Shown in pieces: positions 10,401-19,400 of a DNA stretch of 60,021 bases. Where the stretch lies: contig FLMG01000513.1 of the NCBI GenBank assembly GCA_900088475.1, positions 1 through 60,021 of the forward strand, in the 5' to 3' direction. The notes under the pieces are model-generated. The model saw only the letters and a list, made by a program, of their open reading frames with translations. It made no database searches and was not told the DNA's origin. Numbering within the stretch: the stretch's first letter is position 1; each line of letters opens with the position of its first letter. A program made the translations under genes and the position numbers. This DNA is from Hyphochytrium catenoides (taxonomy: Eukaryota; Sar; Hyphochytriomycetes; Hyphochytriales; Hyphochytriaceae).

Positions 10401-10935
10401 CCACAAGGCGATGGTCTCCGTTCGTTGTGAAAGGATAGGGGAAGCCCTCTGGCAGCTCCTGACTCGTGCCCGGGCCTAGAATGTCTCCGTTGAACTCAAA
10501 CGGGAGCAGTGTCTCTGTGACATTCTGCACGAAGTGTGGCAGATTCTGTTGGGGCACTGCAGGTGGCATCCATAGATTATACAATGAGTTGTCTTGCTGA
10601 TGATTGTACACAGCGCAATAGCCGAAGCTCTTTGAATCATACGCGGTGTCATACGCCCATACATAGTCCATCATAGCGTTCGGCCGCGCAGCCCCCAAGG
10701 GAATTTTCACAGTCCAGCAGCTTTCAACCACTTGTTCAGCTTTGATTGCCTCGGCCGCGAAGACGCCCCTCCCAGCACCGGGAATGTTTGACTTATCTAC
10801 GAAAAGCCCCGGGAAAATTAGACTTCCGCTAGAGGGCCCAGAAAGACTGTTTTCTTGCTCGCCGGAGCTCCATGGCAAGCAATAGAGAGTGACGCAGAGG
10901 ACTGCGAGCCCATGGAGCACCGGTGACGAGGTCAT
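7471..10935 (-). CDS. ER-lumenal protein with six tandem SET domains (signal peptide, HDEL end)
   Basis: An uninterrupted 1154-residue frame. Residues 1-26 form a signal peptide (hydrophobic LAVLCVTLYCLPW) and the last four residues are HDEL, the classical ER-retention tetrapeptide. Six SET-like domains lie at about 49-199, 250-380, 448-583, 617-739, 797-935 and 961-1089. Each opens with IPGAGRG.F (IAGAGRG or IPGAHRG in two). Each holds a G[YF]...NH motif and ends in a [EF][LF]...[YF]G..W block. They fall into two alternating types: odd domains end DW..[DS]RG-like, even domains end YG..W...W or Y. Each even domain is followed by a linker ending in W-P. So the protein is three copies of a two-SET module. 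SET domains are usually lysine methyltransferases or relatives. Even domains keep NH..(x)PN- and GEEL..DYG-like motifs best. N-glycosylation sequons are present (for example NVT, NST, NTS, NAS). Activity is not proven. Intronless, unlike most neighbours. Confidence 0.93.
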   Translation of the reverse strand: MTSSPVLHGLAVLCVTLYCLPWSSGEQENSLSGPSSGSLIFPGLFVDKSNIPGAGRGVFAAEAIKAEQVVESCWTVKIPLGAARPNAMMDYVWAYDTAYDSKSFGYCAVYNHQQDNSLYNLWMPPAVPQQNLPHFVQNVTETLLPFEFNGDILGPGTSQELPEGFPYPFTTNGDHRLVANRDIEPGQELYVSYGADWLKDRGIEALQPLTGLENRGSRCQEGEQATELGKCTPVDGSLGIQKPPVRIGRSKIPGAGRGAFLLQPKKAGELVEKVLVLLVPYMHIARSLAANYVFRGKGQSIALLALGYATMYNHDSKNPNLVVRWASTPHHPDHDTPDSSASSGDGPYYLEFKALRDILEGEELTLDYGKDWERDWALYTANLASHSATNGPSLSKDIPQFFSPIRPPPELLERWPESGVKGLNSTTVYRRVEADPTTIDHSLYLDDSTIPGAGRGAFLGRNYDVWEPVERCPTILAPNRAVSKNVLLDNVWEASEGSVCITLGFCMIWNHQEKPTLQHVLVESDVMSRESFIEAIVGQAGAEVPTGLILPFSVEKDYVMLATTELEKDQEGFVSYGDDWFGSRDLGAEGTEEVSQAKPKRPTTRAVAYPQVYLNTSTIPGAGRGVFSKRTFRAGEIVEIAPTRILPYQHLKGSTVENHVFRKGSSPVTVLTAGFGAFYNHDLSGHNLRLQWFDLQEMKLSHSVPELPHLAFVASRDIAAGEELLITYGKDWEQAWETYRAYLRNCVPAGPDSCDSPNFYHTIGVPAELEWPTYAVGMEEEVHDPGYSPHCSMYVGLSSIPGAHRGIFAGRDLREGEVVASCPNILVPYAACSDTELLDHVLHHSDTEQMLMLGYCVMVNHGSSSLDASNLLYQMEAESPNVNDNVLPSNASYPSGFALPFVRSPHVLFKTTKPGILKGQELLVTFGDAWADARGLPGVHPVLGNTPPEPLFGCPQLELKPSRIAGAGRGVFATADFRAGEVVEVVPVLLAHKSDLQLHYSLNYAFVKEGSEVAVFPLGYGALYNHASKPLLEYFWTTPESQKEILDLGKHKLEGGRLYLGFRALQPIKTGQELTIDYGAGWQTAYNQWLRDTAASGANHEISFKPFFHGVQAPQHLSWPETVNGQWNKEDSLKQETITHSKEKSEEGSVHDEL

Positions 10936-11413
10936 TGAAGCCGCGCTTTTCGTAGCGGCGGCAGCAGAGCCTTAAATCTATTTCTTTCCTTCTTCTTCTT
11001 TATCACTGCATTTACTAGTGTCCTCGCTCCCGTGATGCTCTCTGTCTGCACCACTCGCGAGAGGAGGATGCAAGAGTAACTCACTTGAAACTCACAGCGT
11101 GATTGACCTGAACAGGAGCACCACCAACAACCACGGGTTTAAGCTGTAGCCTATGAAGCAATAATGGGCAAACAAACAGTCCAAGCGTGTCAGGGCCTCG
11201 AGCGGAGCTTCAGAGCACTCCCAGGCTCAGACCTCGGACCAGAGCTCAGAGCTCAGAGCTCATCAGCTGTTAGTCCAGCGATGAACGAAGGTCCCAGTCC
11301 GTGGAAACTAGAGGAACCGCAAGAAGGGAAACTGCGCGAGAACTGAACGCATTTGAAGATCTTATTCTGTAATATACAACATGGCATAAGCTTCTATTAG
11401 GAATAGGAAGGAG
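10936..11413. other. Upstream region of the SET-array gene
   Basis: No coding exon can be supported. It holds the presumed promoter of the SET-array gene and the unresolved 5' end of the following plus-strand gene. A short direct repeat of GAGCTCA units occurs at about 11243-11262. Confidence 0.4.
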
Positions 11414-11786
11414 GATCGGGAGGATCGGGCTGTGATGTTTCTGGTCCAGGATCGCCAGGTAACGCACGAGACAAATAACGGACAGTCGTTGTCATGATCA
11501 CAGACAGAGAAAGGCTTACTTTATCCAGGCTCCAGTGCTTATTTCTTGCCTTCGACGAGTGTGCAATCCTCTAGCATTCGAAGAGAAGTTGGCGGAGCTC
11601 CGGCCAGTGGCGCTTGCTCTGGGTGTATCAGAGAGCAGTCTGATGGCTCAGTCACCGACGACCGAGGCAGGAAAGCCTCAAAAAACAAGCAATGCCACGA
11701 ATGGGTGGTCACATCACCAAACGATGGCGGAAGTAAGAAGTCGATGTGTTAGGAGCCACCTGCCGCCAAGGCTGCAGGGCATCTAA
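11414..11786 (+). CDS. Hypothetical spliced gene, 5' end not found
   Basis: I do not recognise this. One exon after an ATTAG acceptor reads NRKEDREDRAVMFLVQDRQ to a GTAACG donor at about 11460. The next exon, after TTTATCCAG, reads APVLISCLRRVCNPLAF, EEKLAELRPVALALGVSE, then a polar tail to a stop at 11784-11786. Phase matches across the intron. The amphipathic helix-rich character looks like a real protein, but no family motif is visible and there is no start codon before the first exon in frame. A downstream frame (about 11826-11930) reading DAWQAVAGSVSGLATSLCL may belong to the same or another gene. Confidence 0.35.
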
Positions 11787-12981
11787 AGGATTATAAACAA
11801 GGGGCGGCGCCATCGGAAGGTGCATGATCTAGCTGCGCAGCAGGAGAGCGATGCCTGGCAAGCTGTCGCTGGCAGTGTCAGCGGACTGGCCACCTCTCTC
11901 TGTCTAACGCCGCTCTCATGCTTAGTTTGAGGCAGGACCGAGCGGAAGATCAGCTATGGTAGCAGATGTGGGATACTCGAACTAAAGTGGCTACAACTTC
12001 AGACAAGAAACTATGTTTACAAACAAGTAGCGGCAACGGCATAAAGTTAGGGCCGCGTCGTTCGGCACCTAGCACGCATTCAACGGAGGAAAAGGACGTG
12101 GGGGCTGAGGAGACAATGGCACCTAGTCCGACCTCTCTGCTAGAGTGGCATGCTGTACGTAGGATCTTGTTAGTTGGCTTCTCTAAGTGTCAGATATGCA
12201 CTCCATGCCTATTAGAGCTAGAGCTACTTTTCTCACCCCGGTCCGCGCCCACTGTAGCGTCCATGTAATAATTACGGCTCCCTGGCGTCCCCTCGTCTCA
12301 ACGCCCTCTTCCTCCGTTAAGGGGTCGGGGGTTGCGTTGTTCGCGGTCCCAAGTTAAAAACTTGCGACGCCCAACTTCTCTCAAGATGCTAGAGAATCGC
12401 ACTCAAGGAAGGGAAAACTGAATGGTCGAGTGAGGAACCAAGGAACTGCTCCATAGCGAGTAGAGGTTTTGGCAGAGGGCCGTAACAGACATATGAAAGG
12501 CCGTAGTCGGGAAGCGGCTGATAAAATAAGCAGAGACGGCCGTTCAAAACGCCACGTCGCTTGGAGGGCGCAAGAGCGAGAAGATGGAGGTGCTTTTATA
12601 GGAAGAAAGTTCAAGAGACAGCTTGTGTGTGAGTTCCCCTTTCTATGACCAAGCAAGTTATTGGCAACGAGAAGATGTACAGAAGCAAAATTGGTAAGAG
12701 GACGGCGGTGCCTGACATATAAGGAGTTAACATCTGAGTATGACTTCAGCCTCATTGGATGAGAGGAGCTCTCCTTAGAAAAAGAAACTGGCTCCGACAG
12801 AGAAACTCTCAGGACGATCATATATCAACCCATGGATCCAATAAGTAGGAACTCCATCACTACTATGGACAATGGCGCCTTGTCAGCTTTCCCTCGAGGA
12901 CTCAGCAACTGTCATGATGAAGTGATCACCAAGAGTGCAAATAGTTCTTCGCATTCTCCTCACTCGGCCCTACTATTACAC
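11787..12981. other. Region without a convincing gene
   Basis: There is a short plus frame around 11826-11930 with a carrier-like membrane flavour (SGLATSLCLTPL), too short to call. A minus frame at 12381-12821 has no motif. A TATAAAAG on the minus strand near 12600 could be a core promoter. Confidence 0.35.
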
Positions 12982-14665
12982 TTACAACCAGATGCCCAAG
13001 CTTCTCGATTGAGCACGGTACTCTCTTTCAACTTGTGCGATTCGTTCAGTAAGCTTGTCCATGTCCCTCAAATGTAGCGCTCGGCAACAGTCAGAAGTTG
13101 TACAAGCTCGTTTGGACGTAGACAGTAAACAAACGAGCGCCCTTCCCCGATAGTCCAGAAGTCATATCCTCGTTCTGGTACCACAACTGAGGAAGTGTAG
13201 ATCCACGAGAGCAGTGCCTTGATAACGTTAGGCGGATCCTCTTGTGAAGATAATACAGAGTTCATGTTCTCCTTCATCGGAGACTTGAACATCACATCGA
13301 TGACGTCCGATGCAGACATGAGTATCGACTTGTGCGCCTTCACGCTAGTGCCATCCTGAAGGTGGATTGTCACCATCTGAGACTTGTTCAAAGATGAGAC
13401 AGAGACACGTAGTAGCGGCCAAGGAGGCCTTGCGTCGCGGTAGCCCGTTTCGATAGAACACAGCCGTTTGGTGAGGCCAGCTTCAACAAGGACAATGAGG
13501 TCACCATCGTTGTTAAAATGGAGCTGCCTGGCACACATATTCTCGACGTAAAACATCTGCCAGCGCCTGGATGTACCGCCGTAGTGGCCGACAGAACCCA
13601 ACCAGATATACGAACTAGAGCAAGAAGTTTTAGAACTATAGACGTATTCCCAGGCGTAGAGGTAGAACGAAGAAAGGAGGCGCTGGTGCCGGGGATAGCG
13701 TGCACGACCCAAGATGCTGTTCTCAAGGTGAGAGATATCCACTAAGACCTCATATTGGCGTGTCTCGCGAACCACACGAACGCAATCATAATTATGATGC
13801 AGGTCTTTTGCTCGGATCATAGCAAGGGTGTAAGACTTCTTTCTCAGAGGATATAAGGATACACCCTCATCCCGACTCGATTCCACGATGAGCTGCCTCA
13901 TATGACCTTGTACATGTGCAATCTCACGTGTACGCTTCGTCCTCAGGTTGATCTTGATGAGATAACCGTCTAACACCCAAAGTATAGACACAGGTCTGAT
14001 CTCTTATATCCGTGGCATTCATACAGCGATAAACCATGAATTAGCTGCCCAGGTTTGCTTTGGTACACTTTATGAGCACGCCTCCCATATATACCATGTA
14101 TTTCGTAGTGATTGTCTTCAGAAAAGTGTTCAAGGACGTAGATATCGCCATTGCGGTGGTTGACTTCCATTCCCACCGGTGAACTGAGCGTTCCCCGATC
14201 CTCTCTAGCGCCAGTATCTAAATTGACCTGCCAGAGGTGGAGGAACCTCGTCTCGTCGAGTTTGATCTGCCGTTCTCCAGAAGTAGGACAGTCCCATCCG
14301 GGTGCCACTTCACGTCAGTATATCTACCATCTGGAAGGCTAAGGTACTTACGATGACCATACGCCGGCATCTGGTCTTTGCACGAACCGTTGTCTGGAAG
14401 ATGAGAGACTGAATGCAGAGTCCGCAAGCTTCAGAAAGGATCTGATCCATAGTGATAAGCAACCAGGACCAGGAGGACATACATTCGCATCATACCAGTC
14501 GATTGGGGGTTCGTTCTGATGATTATATAAAATAATACCGTAAATAATGGGAGGATTCAGAGACATTAGAGGCTCTATTCCGAATGAACTGTGTTCGCGC
14601 AAAAAGCTTGGATCCTTTCGCCGCCGAAATTTCTTCTCACATGATGTCTCTTGGACTGATGACAT
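12982..14665 (-). pseudogene. BTB/POZ-domain protein with upstream propeller-like region, three frameshifts
   Basis: BTB domains mediate dimerisation and often recruit substrates to cullin-3. On the minus strand a propeller-like region reads YLSLPDGRYTDVKWHPDG, then in a second frame LHLWQVNLDTGARED... with VGMEVNHRNGDIYVLEHF. In a third frame comes LWVLDGYLIKINLRTKRT. The third frame then holds the BTB domain: VTIHLQDGTSVKAHKSILM, DVMFKSPMKE, IKALLSWIYT and LVQLLTVAERY. It stops at 13068, just where BTB domains continue; the next frame reads LRDMDKLTERIAQVERE to a stop at 12982. The three shifts (about 14260, 13985, 13070) are all in the same direction, each equivalent to one missing base. 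No introns fit in these positions. It is either a decayed gene or base-loss errors in the assembly. The start is uncertain. Confidence 0.6.
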
Positions 14666-14689
14666 CTATGAAGGTCCAGACAAAGCAAC

Positions 14690-15178
14690 AGGTGGGAAGA
14701 GAAACGGAGTGATGGTGGAAGAAGAGTGAAGAACAACAGCCGAAGGGGAAGGCAACGACAGTTGCGGGAGGACTCTGTCTACCCAGAAAGGGAGCGGCAG
14801 GCAATGGGGATGTGATGCGCAATCGGAGGATACAGATTCGCAGTTCCAGCAGGCAGAGAAGAGGCCAAAAGAATCCAACGATCAAGATATTTCGTTGAGG
14901 AATATCGTGAAAGGAGAGAGACAGGCCAATATGATCAGCAAGCAACCAACGCGAGACAACCAACAATACCTTGAAACAAAGGGAGCCAGAATGCTATACC
15001 AAGGAGAAGCAGACGCATTCGGTGAAGCAGAGAAAGAGCAGCAGACGGTCAGGAGAGACGACGAGCCAAGCGCCAGAAGGTAGCAAGAAAGACATGTATT
15101 TCTCAGGAGGCAGACGAGAACAGAAATAGAGCAGTATAGCTTGGCAGGAGTAGGTGACGGGTCCGAAGAAGAAGATGG
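14690..15178 (+). repeat. Inverted repeat, outer left arm
   Basis: Its reverse complement resembles 17753-18200. Shared stretches include TCTTCTTCGGACCCGTCA with CCTGCCAAGC.ATA.TGCTCTAT, and a TGCTGGAACTGCG...CTCCGATTGC block that is itself doubled in the right arm. More diverged than the inner arms. Confidence 0.6.
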
Positions 15179-15184
15179 ATATGG

Positions 15185-15920
15185 TCAAAAGTAATGCCTA
15201 TCTACCATGACTCTCTTCATCCACAATAGGGGCGGCAGGTACTCAAGTCTCCTGCTATGCAGTAGCCAACACATTAGGCCCCATGGCAACGATGCTACCA
15301 ACGAGCGCAGTGGGAATCATCCGCGTGATCCTTGCGGGTGCAATGACAGCAGAGCGGAAAGTTGTGGCAAAAGAGCCATATCTAGCAGGAATGCCTGCTG
15401 ATACGGCGGCGTTGTAGTTCTTGAAAGGCCAAGACAGACAAGACTGTCCTCTTAATAACCGTTCCTACAGAGCGGTCGAACTCGGAGAGGCTCAGAGAGC
15501 TTTTAGAACAGAAGGAAAGAGACTGGACCGCTGTTGCCTATAAATTTCGTCTGACACTTATGCATTTGTCCGTATGATAGTTGACAGGACGCGAAGGACA
15601 GTAGCGCCCCCGTACCTCCAAGGGTCGTGGATGAACTGGAAGAAGCTGGATACAGCGATAGGAAGCAGCGTGACCAAAACACTACTTCTCTCATCACGTC
15701 CCACACGACTTGCTCCAGAACAGAAGAGACGTATGTCTTTCGAAGGTCCAATCTTTTTCTTGACAAGTAACGCGACGGTGGTGGCAGATATTTTCCGAAC
15801 TCCACCGCCGTGGGGAATAGGAGGTCCGGATGAGCGAAGAAGAACTCCTATATCGTTGAAAGCTTGGGTGTGTCACGTTCTAATGTTATCGAGTAGACAG
15901 TTCCCAAGACACCATTCATT
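15185..15920 (+). repeat. Inverted repeat, inner left arm
   Basis: This arm is clearly similar (roughly 80-85% by eye) to the reverse complement of 16330-17082. The similarity starts at AAAAGTAATGCCTATC and continues through CATGACTCTCTTCATCCACA, CCATGGCAAC.ATGCTACCAA, AGAGCGGTCGAACTCGGAGA and GTACCTCCAAGGGTCGT. Both arms have stops in all frames or differ in frame, so this is not a live coding pair. The pair could be a decayed element or an inverted segmental duplication. Confidence 0.85.
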
Positions 15921-16167
15921 TTCCCTCGTCATGTTCAATTGGCTGGCTCGCTCATCTTCTTGCGATAGCAGCCGGGTTTCCAACCACCGGGCACTGAGTG
16001 AGAATGCAGAAACAAAGGATCCCTAGTACGATAGCGCAGCTCCTCAGTAGTAAAAGCTGGGGTCAACCTTGCTCTCTGCAATGAAAGGATAACCAATGTC
16101 CTGAGGCAACTTCCCAAGGTCGGTTAGTGCCGCGAGACCCATTTCCTGGTGCGGCCTGCCGCCGAGC

Positions 16168-16211
16168 TCCACCACGGTCAGGAGTTCACTCCACCACGGT
16201 CAGGAGTTCAC
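16168..16211 (+). repeat. 22-bp perfect tandem duplication
   Basis: Two adjacent copies of a 22-bp unit beginning TCCACCACGGTCAGGAG lie in the spacer between the inverted arms. Confidence 0.95.
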
Positions 16212-16329
16212 TTCGCTTCTAAACGTGAAAGCTGCTATACAGAGTTCCGCAGAACAGAAGCTATTCAACGGAGAGTGGTGCGCATCAACGCTGAGGTTGT
16301 GAATGCCGAAAGACTTGGATTTCCCAATA

Positions 16330-17082
16330 AGCCAGCCGGGTGTCTTGCGAAATGTCTAGTTGATAGCTTTAAAACATGAGAAGACACCAAAGCTTTCAAC
16401 GATATAGAAGTTCTTCTTCGCTCAAGCATCCGAACCTCCTCCTCTTCCCCACGGCAATAGAGTTGGGAAGAAATCTGCAACCACCGCCGCGTTACTGTTC
16501 AGAAAAAGGTTGGACCTCCGGAAGACGTACGTCTCTTCTGTTCTGAAGCAAGTGGTGTGGGACGTGATGAGAGAAGTAGCTGTTTGGTCACCCTGCGTGC
16601 TATCGCTGTATTCAGCTTGTCGCCAGTCCATTTACGACCCTTGGAGGTACAGGGACGTTAATGTCCTCTGTCCTGTCAACTATGACACCTACACATCATG
16701 TACCAATGTCAGACTAAAATCTAAGCAACAGCGGTTCAGTCTCTTTCCTTCTGGTCTACAAGCTCTCTGAGCCTCTCCGAGTTCGACCGCTCTGTAGTGA
16801 TGGATATTAAGAGGACAGTTTTGTCTGTCTTTGCCTTCAAGAACTGCAACGCCGCCGTAACAGCAGGCATTCTTGCTAGATAGTATAGCTCCTTTCCCTC
16901 AAGTTTCTGCTCTGCTGTCATTGCACCTGCAACGCTCACGCCGATGCTCCCCACTGCACTCGTTGGTAGCATTGTTGCCATGGGGCCCGATATGTTGGCT
17001 ACTGCATAGCAGTGTGACTTTAGTACCTGCCTCCTCTATTGTGGATGAAGAGAGTCATGTTTGATAGGCATTACTTTTGTGC
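16330..17082 (-). repeat. Inverted repeat, inner right arm
   Basis: Reverse-complement partner of 15185-15920. On its minus strand the longest open stretch (16981-16736) reads MATMLPTSAVGSIGVSVAGA then MTAEQKLEGKELYYLARM and a polar end. The same frame in the left arm is recognisable but broken. This may be a fragment of a once-coding membrane-type segment; no family recognised. Confidence 0.85.
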
Positions 17083-17752
17083 TTCTTACCGAAGTGGACG
17101 GTGGACTTGAGGACAGCTGGTGATATATAACAAGTCTTCTTCCGTCCGAGTCAGGACTGGCAGCTCTGCAGGCCAGTGATAGCAACAACGACGAACTTGG
17201 GAGTCTTTGATCCTTCACAGGTGAGCGAAGCACGGCCTGCAAATGATTGCTTCTACCTGGACTATTCCCGTCCTCAAAGCTTTCTAGAGAAGCCTGTGAC
17301 ACCACATTGTTTTCTTAGTGCGTGGAATTAGTGAAAGTCTGGCCTTCCTGTACCTTGCTTCGATGAACAGAAAGGCTTCAGTCGTAAGTCATGAACTGAT
17401 GCATCGTACTGTTTCAACAGGGAAGGTCCTCTGAGGGCCGCAGCACGTCAAACTTCTGGACAGACCACGAGTGTTACTATTATGTGGATGAGCATATCAT
17501 AATAACGAACAGCCTCACCTTATTGCAAAGTTCATGCACTACATGTGGTTGGCACTCCTGAAAAGAAGAATTTGCCCGACACAGAGCATCAATCCCATAC
17601 ACAACAGAATCCCATACACAACAGGGTTGCGTATGATAGTCGACAACCTCAATTCGTAGTGCACGAACCGATGACACGGTTCTGATGCTCTGATGATGCA
17701 TCAAGAACTAAAGCCGTTCAGAAGAGGTCCATGACGATATCTACCTTGCTCA

Positions 17753-18200
17753 TTATCTTCTTCGGACCCGTCAACTAACCCTGCCAAGCGATAGTGCTCT
17801 ATGTCTACTTCTTTGTCGCCGCCTTCTGACAAACGCTCTGCTACTGCTCCATCTCTGCTTCTTCACGGAATGCCTGTGACTCTCGGTGGTGTTGCTTCTG
17901 ACCCTTCTTTCCTCACAGTAATGCTGGTTCGTTGTCTCGTCGCTGATGCATTCTGGTCGTAGTATCGCCTCTCTTTCTGTCACGAAAGCTCTCCCCATGT
18001 TGTGTCCTCTTCTCTCTTCCTGCTGGAACTGCGTCAGCGACCCTCCGATTGCTAATCCTCGCCCTGGTGGCCTTTCCCTCTGCCTGCTGGAACTGCGGAG
18101 GGTCTGTCATTCTCCGACTGCGCATCCTATCCCTATCATTGCTTTGCGCACCACATGCTGTCCTCTTTCATCTCGATAAGAAGCAGGATCCTTCCGCCGC
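17753..18200 (-). repeat. Inverted repeat, outer right arm
   Basis: Partner of 14690-15178. A roughly 670-bp segment at 17083-17752 separates it from the inner right arm and has no left counterpart. It is an insertion here or a deletion on the left. The GCTGGAACTGCG unit occurs twice (about 18023 and 18089). Confidence 0.55.
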
Positions 18201-19400
18201 CGGCGCAACTCATGTCGTTTGCTTGCGTTCTGACTCTTCTCCACGCTGCAAGAGCTATCAAGGATCATGCTCTTAACGTGCTTGCTATCTACGATAGGTG
18301 AGAGATATCTAGGATAGCGCTCATTGTATGCTTGCTATTTACGATAGACGAGAGCTAGATGCAGAAGCAGTACCATGCTGGGAATGTAACGGACACAGGA
18401 AGGAAGGAACCCCTCTCATGCCCTCCTCCTTGTGCTGTCAGGCCTGCCAGCCATTGTGTCGACCTGTGGCAAGGAATCCTGCCCGATCTGCCTGAGACAG
18501 CACCTCCACACTCTTTCTTCCCACCTGCCTCCAGTGGCCAGTAGACAGTGGCAGGTAGTAGCCAGCAAGCAGCAGATCCCGCCCTCGCTTCTCCTCTGAC
18601 GCCAAAGAGTTGGCTGGCTGGTTAGGTTGCTAGGAACTAGTAGGCTCCCAGTCATGGTGCTATGAAGCTCTTTAGTGTCAAAGATGGCGTCCTTCTCGAT
18701 GTGCACGAACGGTCCCACAAGCCCTTCTTCTTGCTGCTGGTCTACCTTCTAGTTTACTAGTATTGGATGCCACTCTGGTTGCTGCTGCCATCTGGGGGAG
18801 GCCCATCCTAAGGGGCAAACTCATGAAACATCTTCCTTCTCATATCATGGCATCCTCTCTTTGTTGTTTCCCTCTCTCTAGACAAAAATGCCCTTCCAAC
18901 GGCTAAACATAAGGATGGGCTTGCACTTCTGCTATCTGAGGGATTACTTAGCTCCTCTCCTTGTGATGCAGCTCTGGCAGCTCATTGTCTTGTTGTCCAC
19001 CGGTAACTCTCTAGCGTCCTGCTATTCTCAATCGGTAGCACCTTCTTGGCTCTTGATGCAGACATGACCTTTAGCAGTTGTTTCTTAGAGCGTTCCTCTC
19101 CTATCCTTCGCCTAGCAGCACTGCCCTTGCTAGAAAAAAGCATGAGATAGACACCCATAATTAGCCTTCTCGGTCTCTACTACTGCTGATTACTCGTCTT
19201 TGTTGATGCAAGAAGTAGTAGAGAAGAAAGAAGAAGAGCTGGGTTTCAGTGTGGTCCTGACTCCTCTCAATCAGGCCTTCCTACGTTCTTTGGAGTTAGC
19301 AGAGTGTAGCACCGATGATTGCGCCTGTCTAGTCTGATAATACCTGGGACTATGTAGCCAGTCATTGATTGCACTAACGACGGCGAGGAGGGCGAGAGCG
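18201..19400. other. Upstream region of membrane paralogue A
   Basis: No convincing exon. An imperfect tandem repeat of about 50 bp occurs at 18278-18357 (TGCTTGCTAT.TACGATAG.. twice). The rest is CT-rich and AG-rich single-copy sequence, presumably including the promoter of the next gene. Confidence 0.4.

Noticed and set aside
12381-12821. A 146-residue minus-strand frame
   Set aside because: No motif, no splice partner and composition like random translation.
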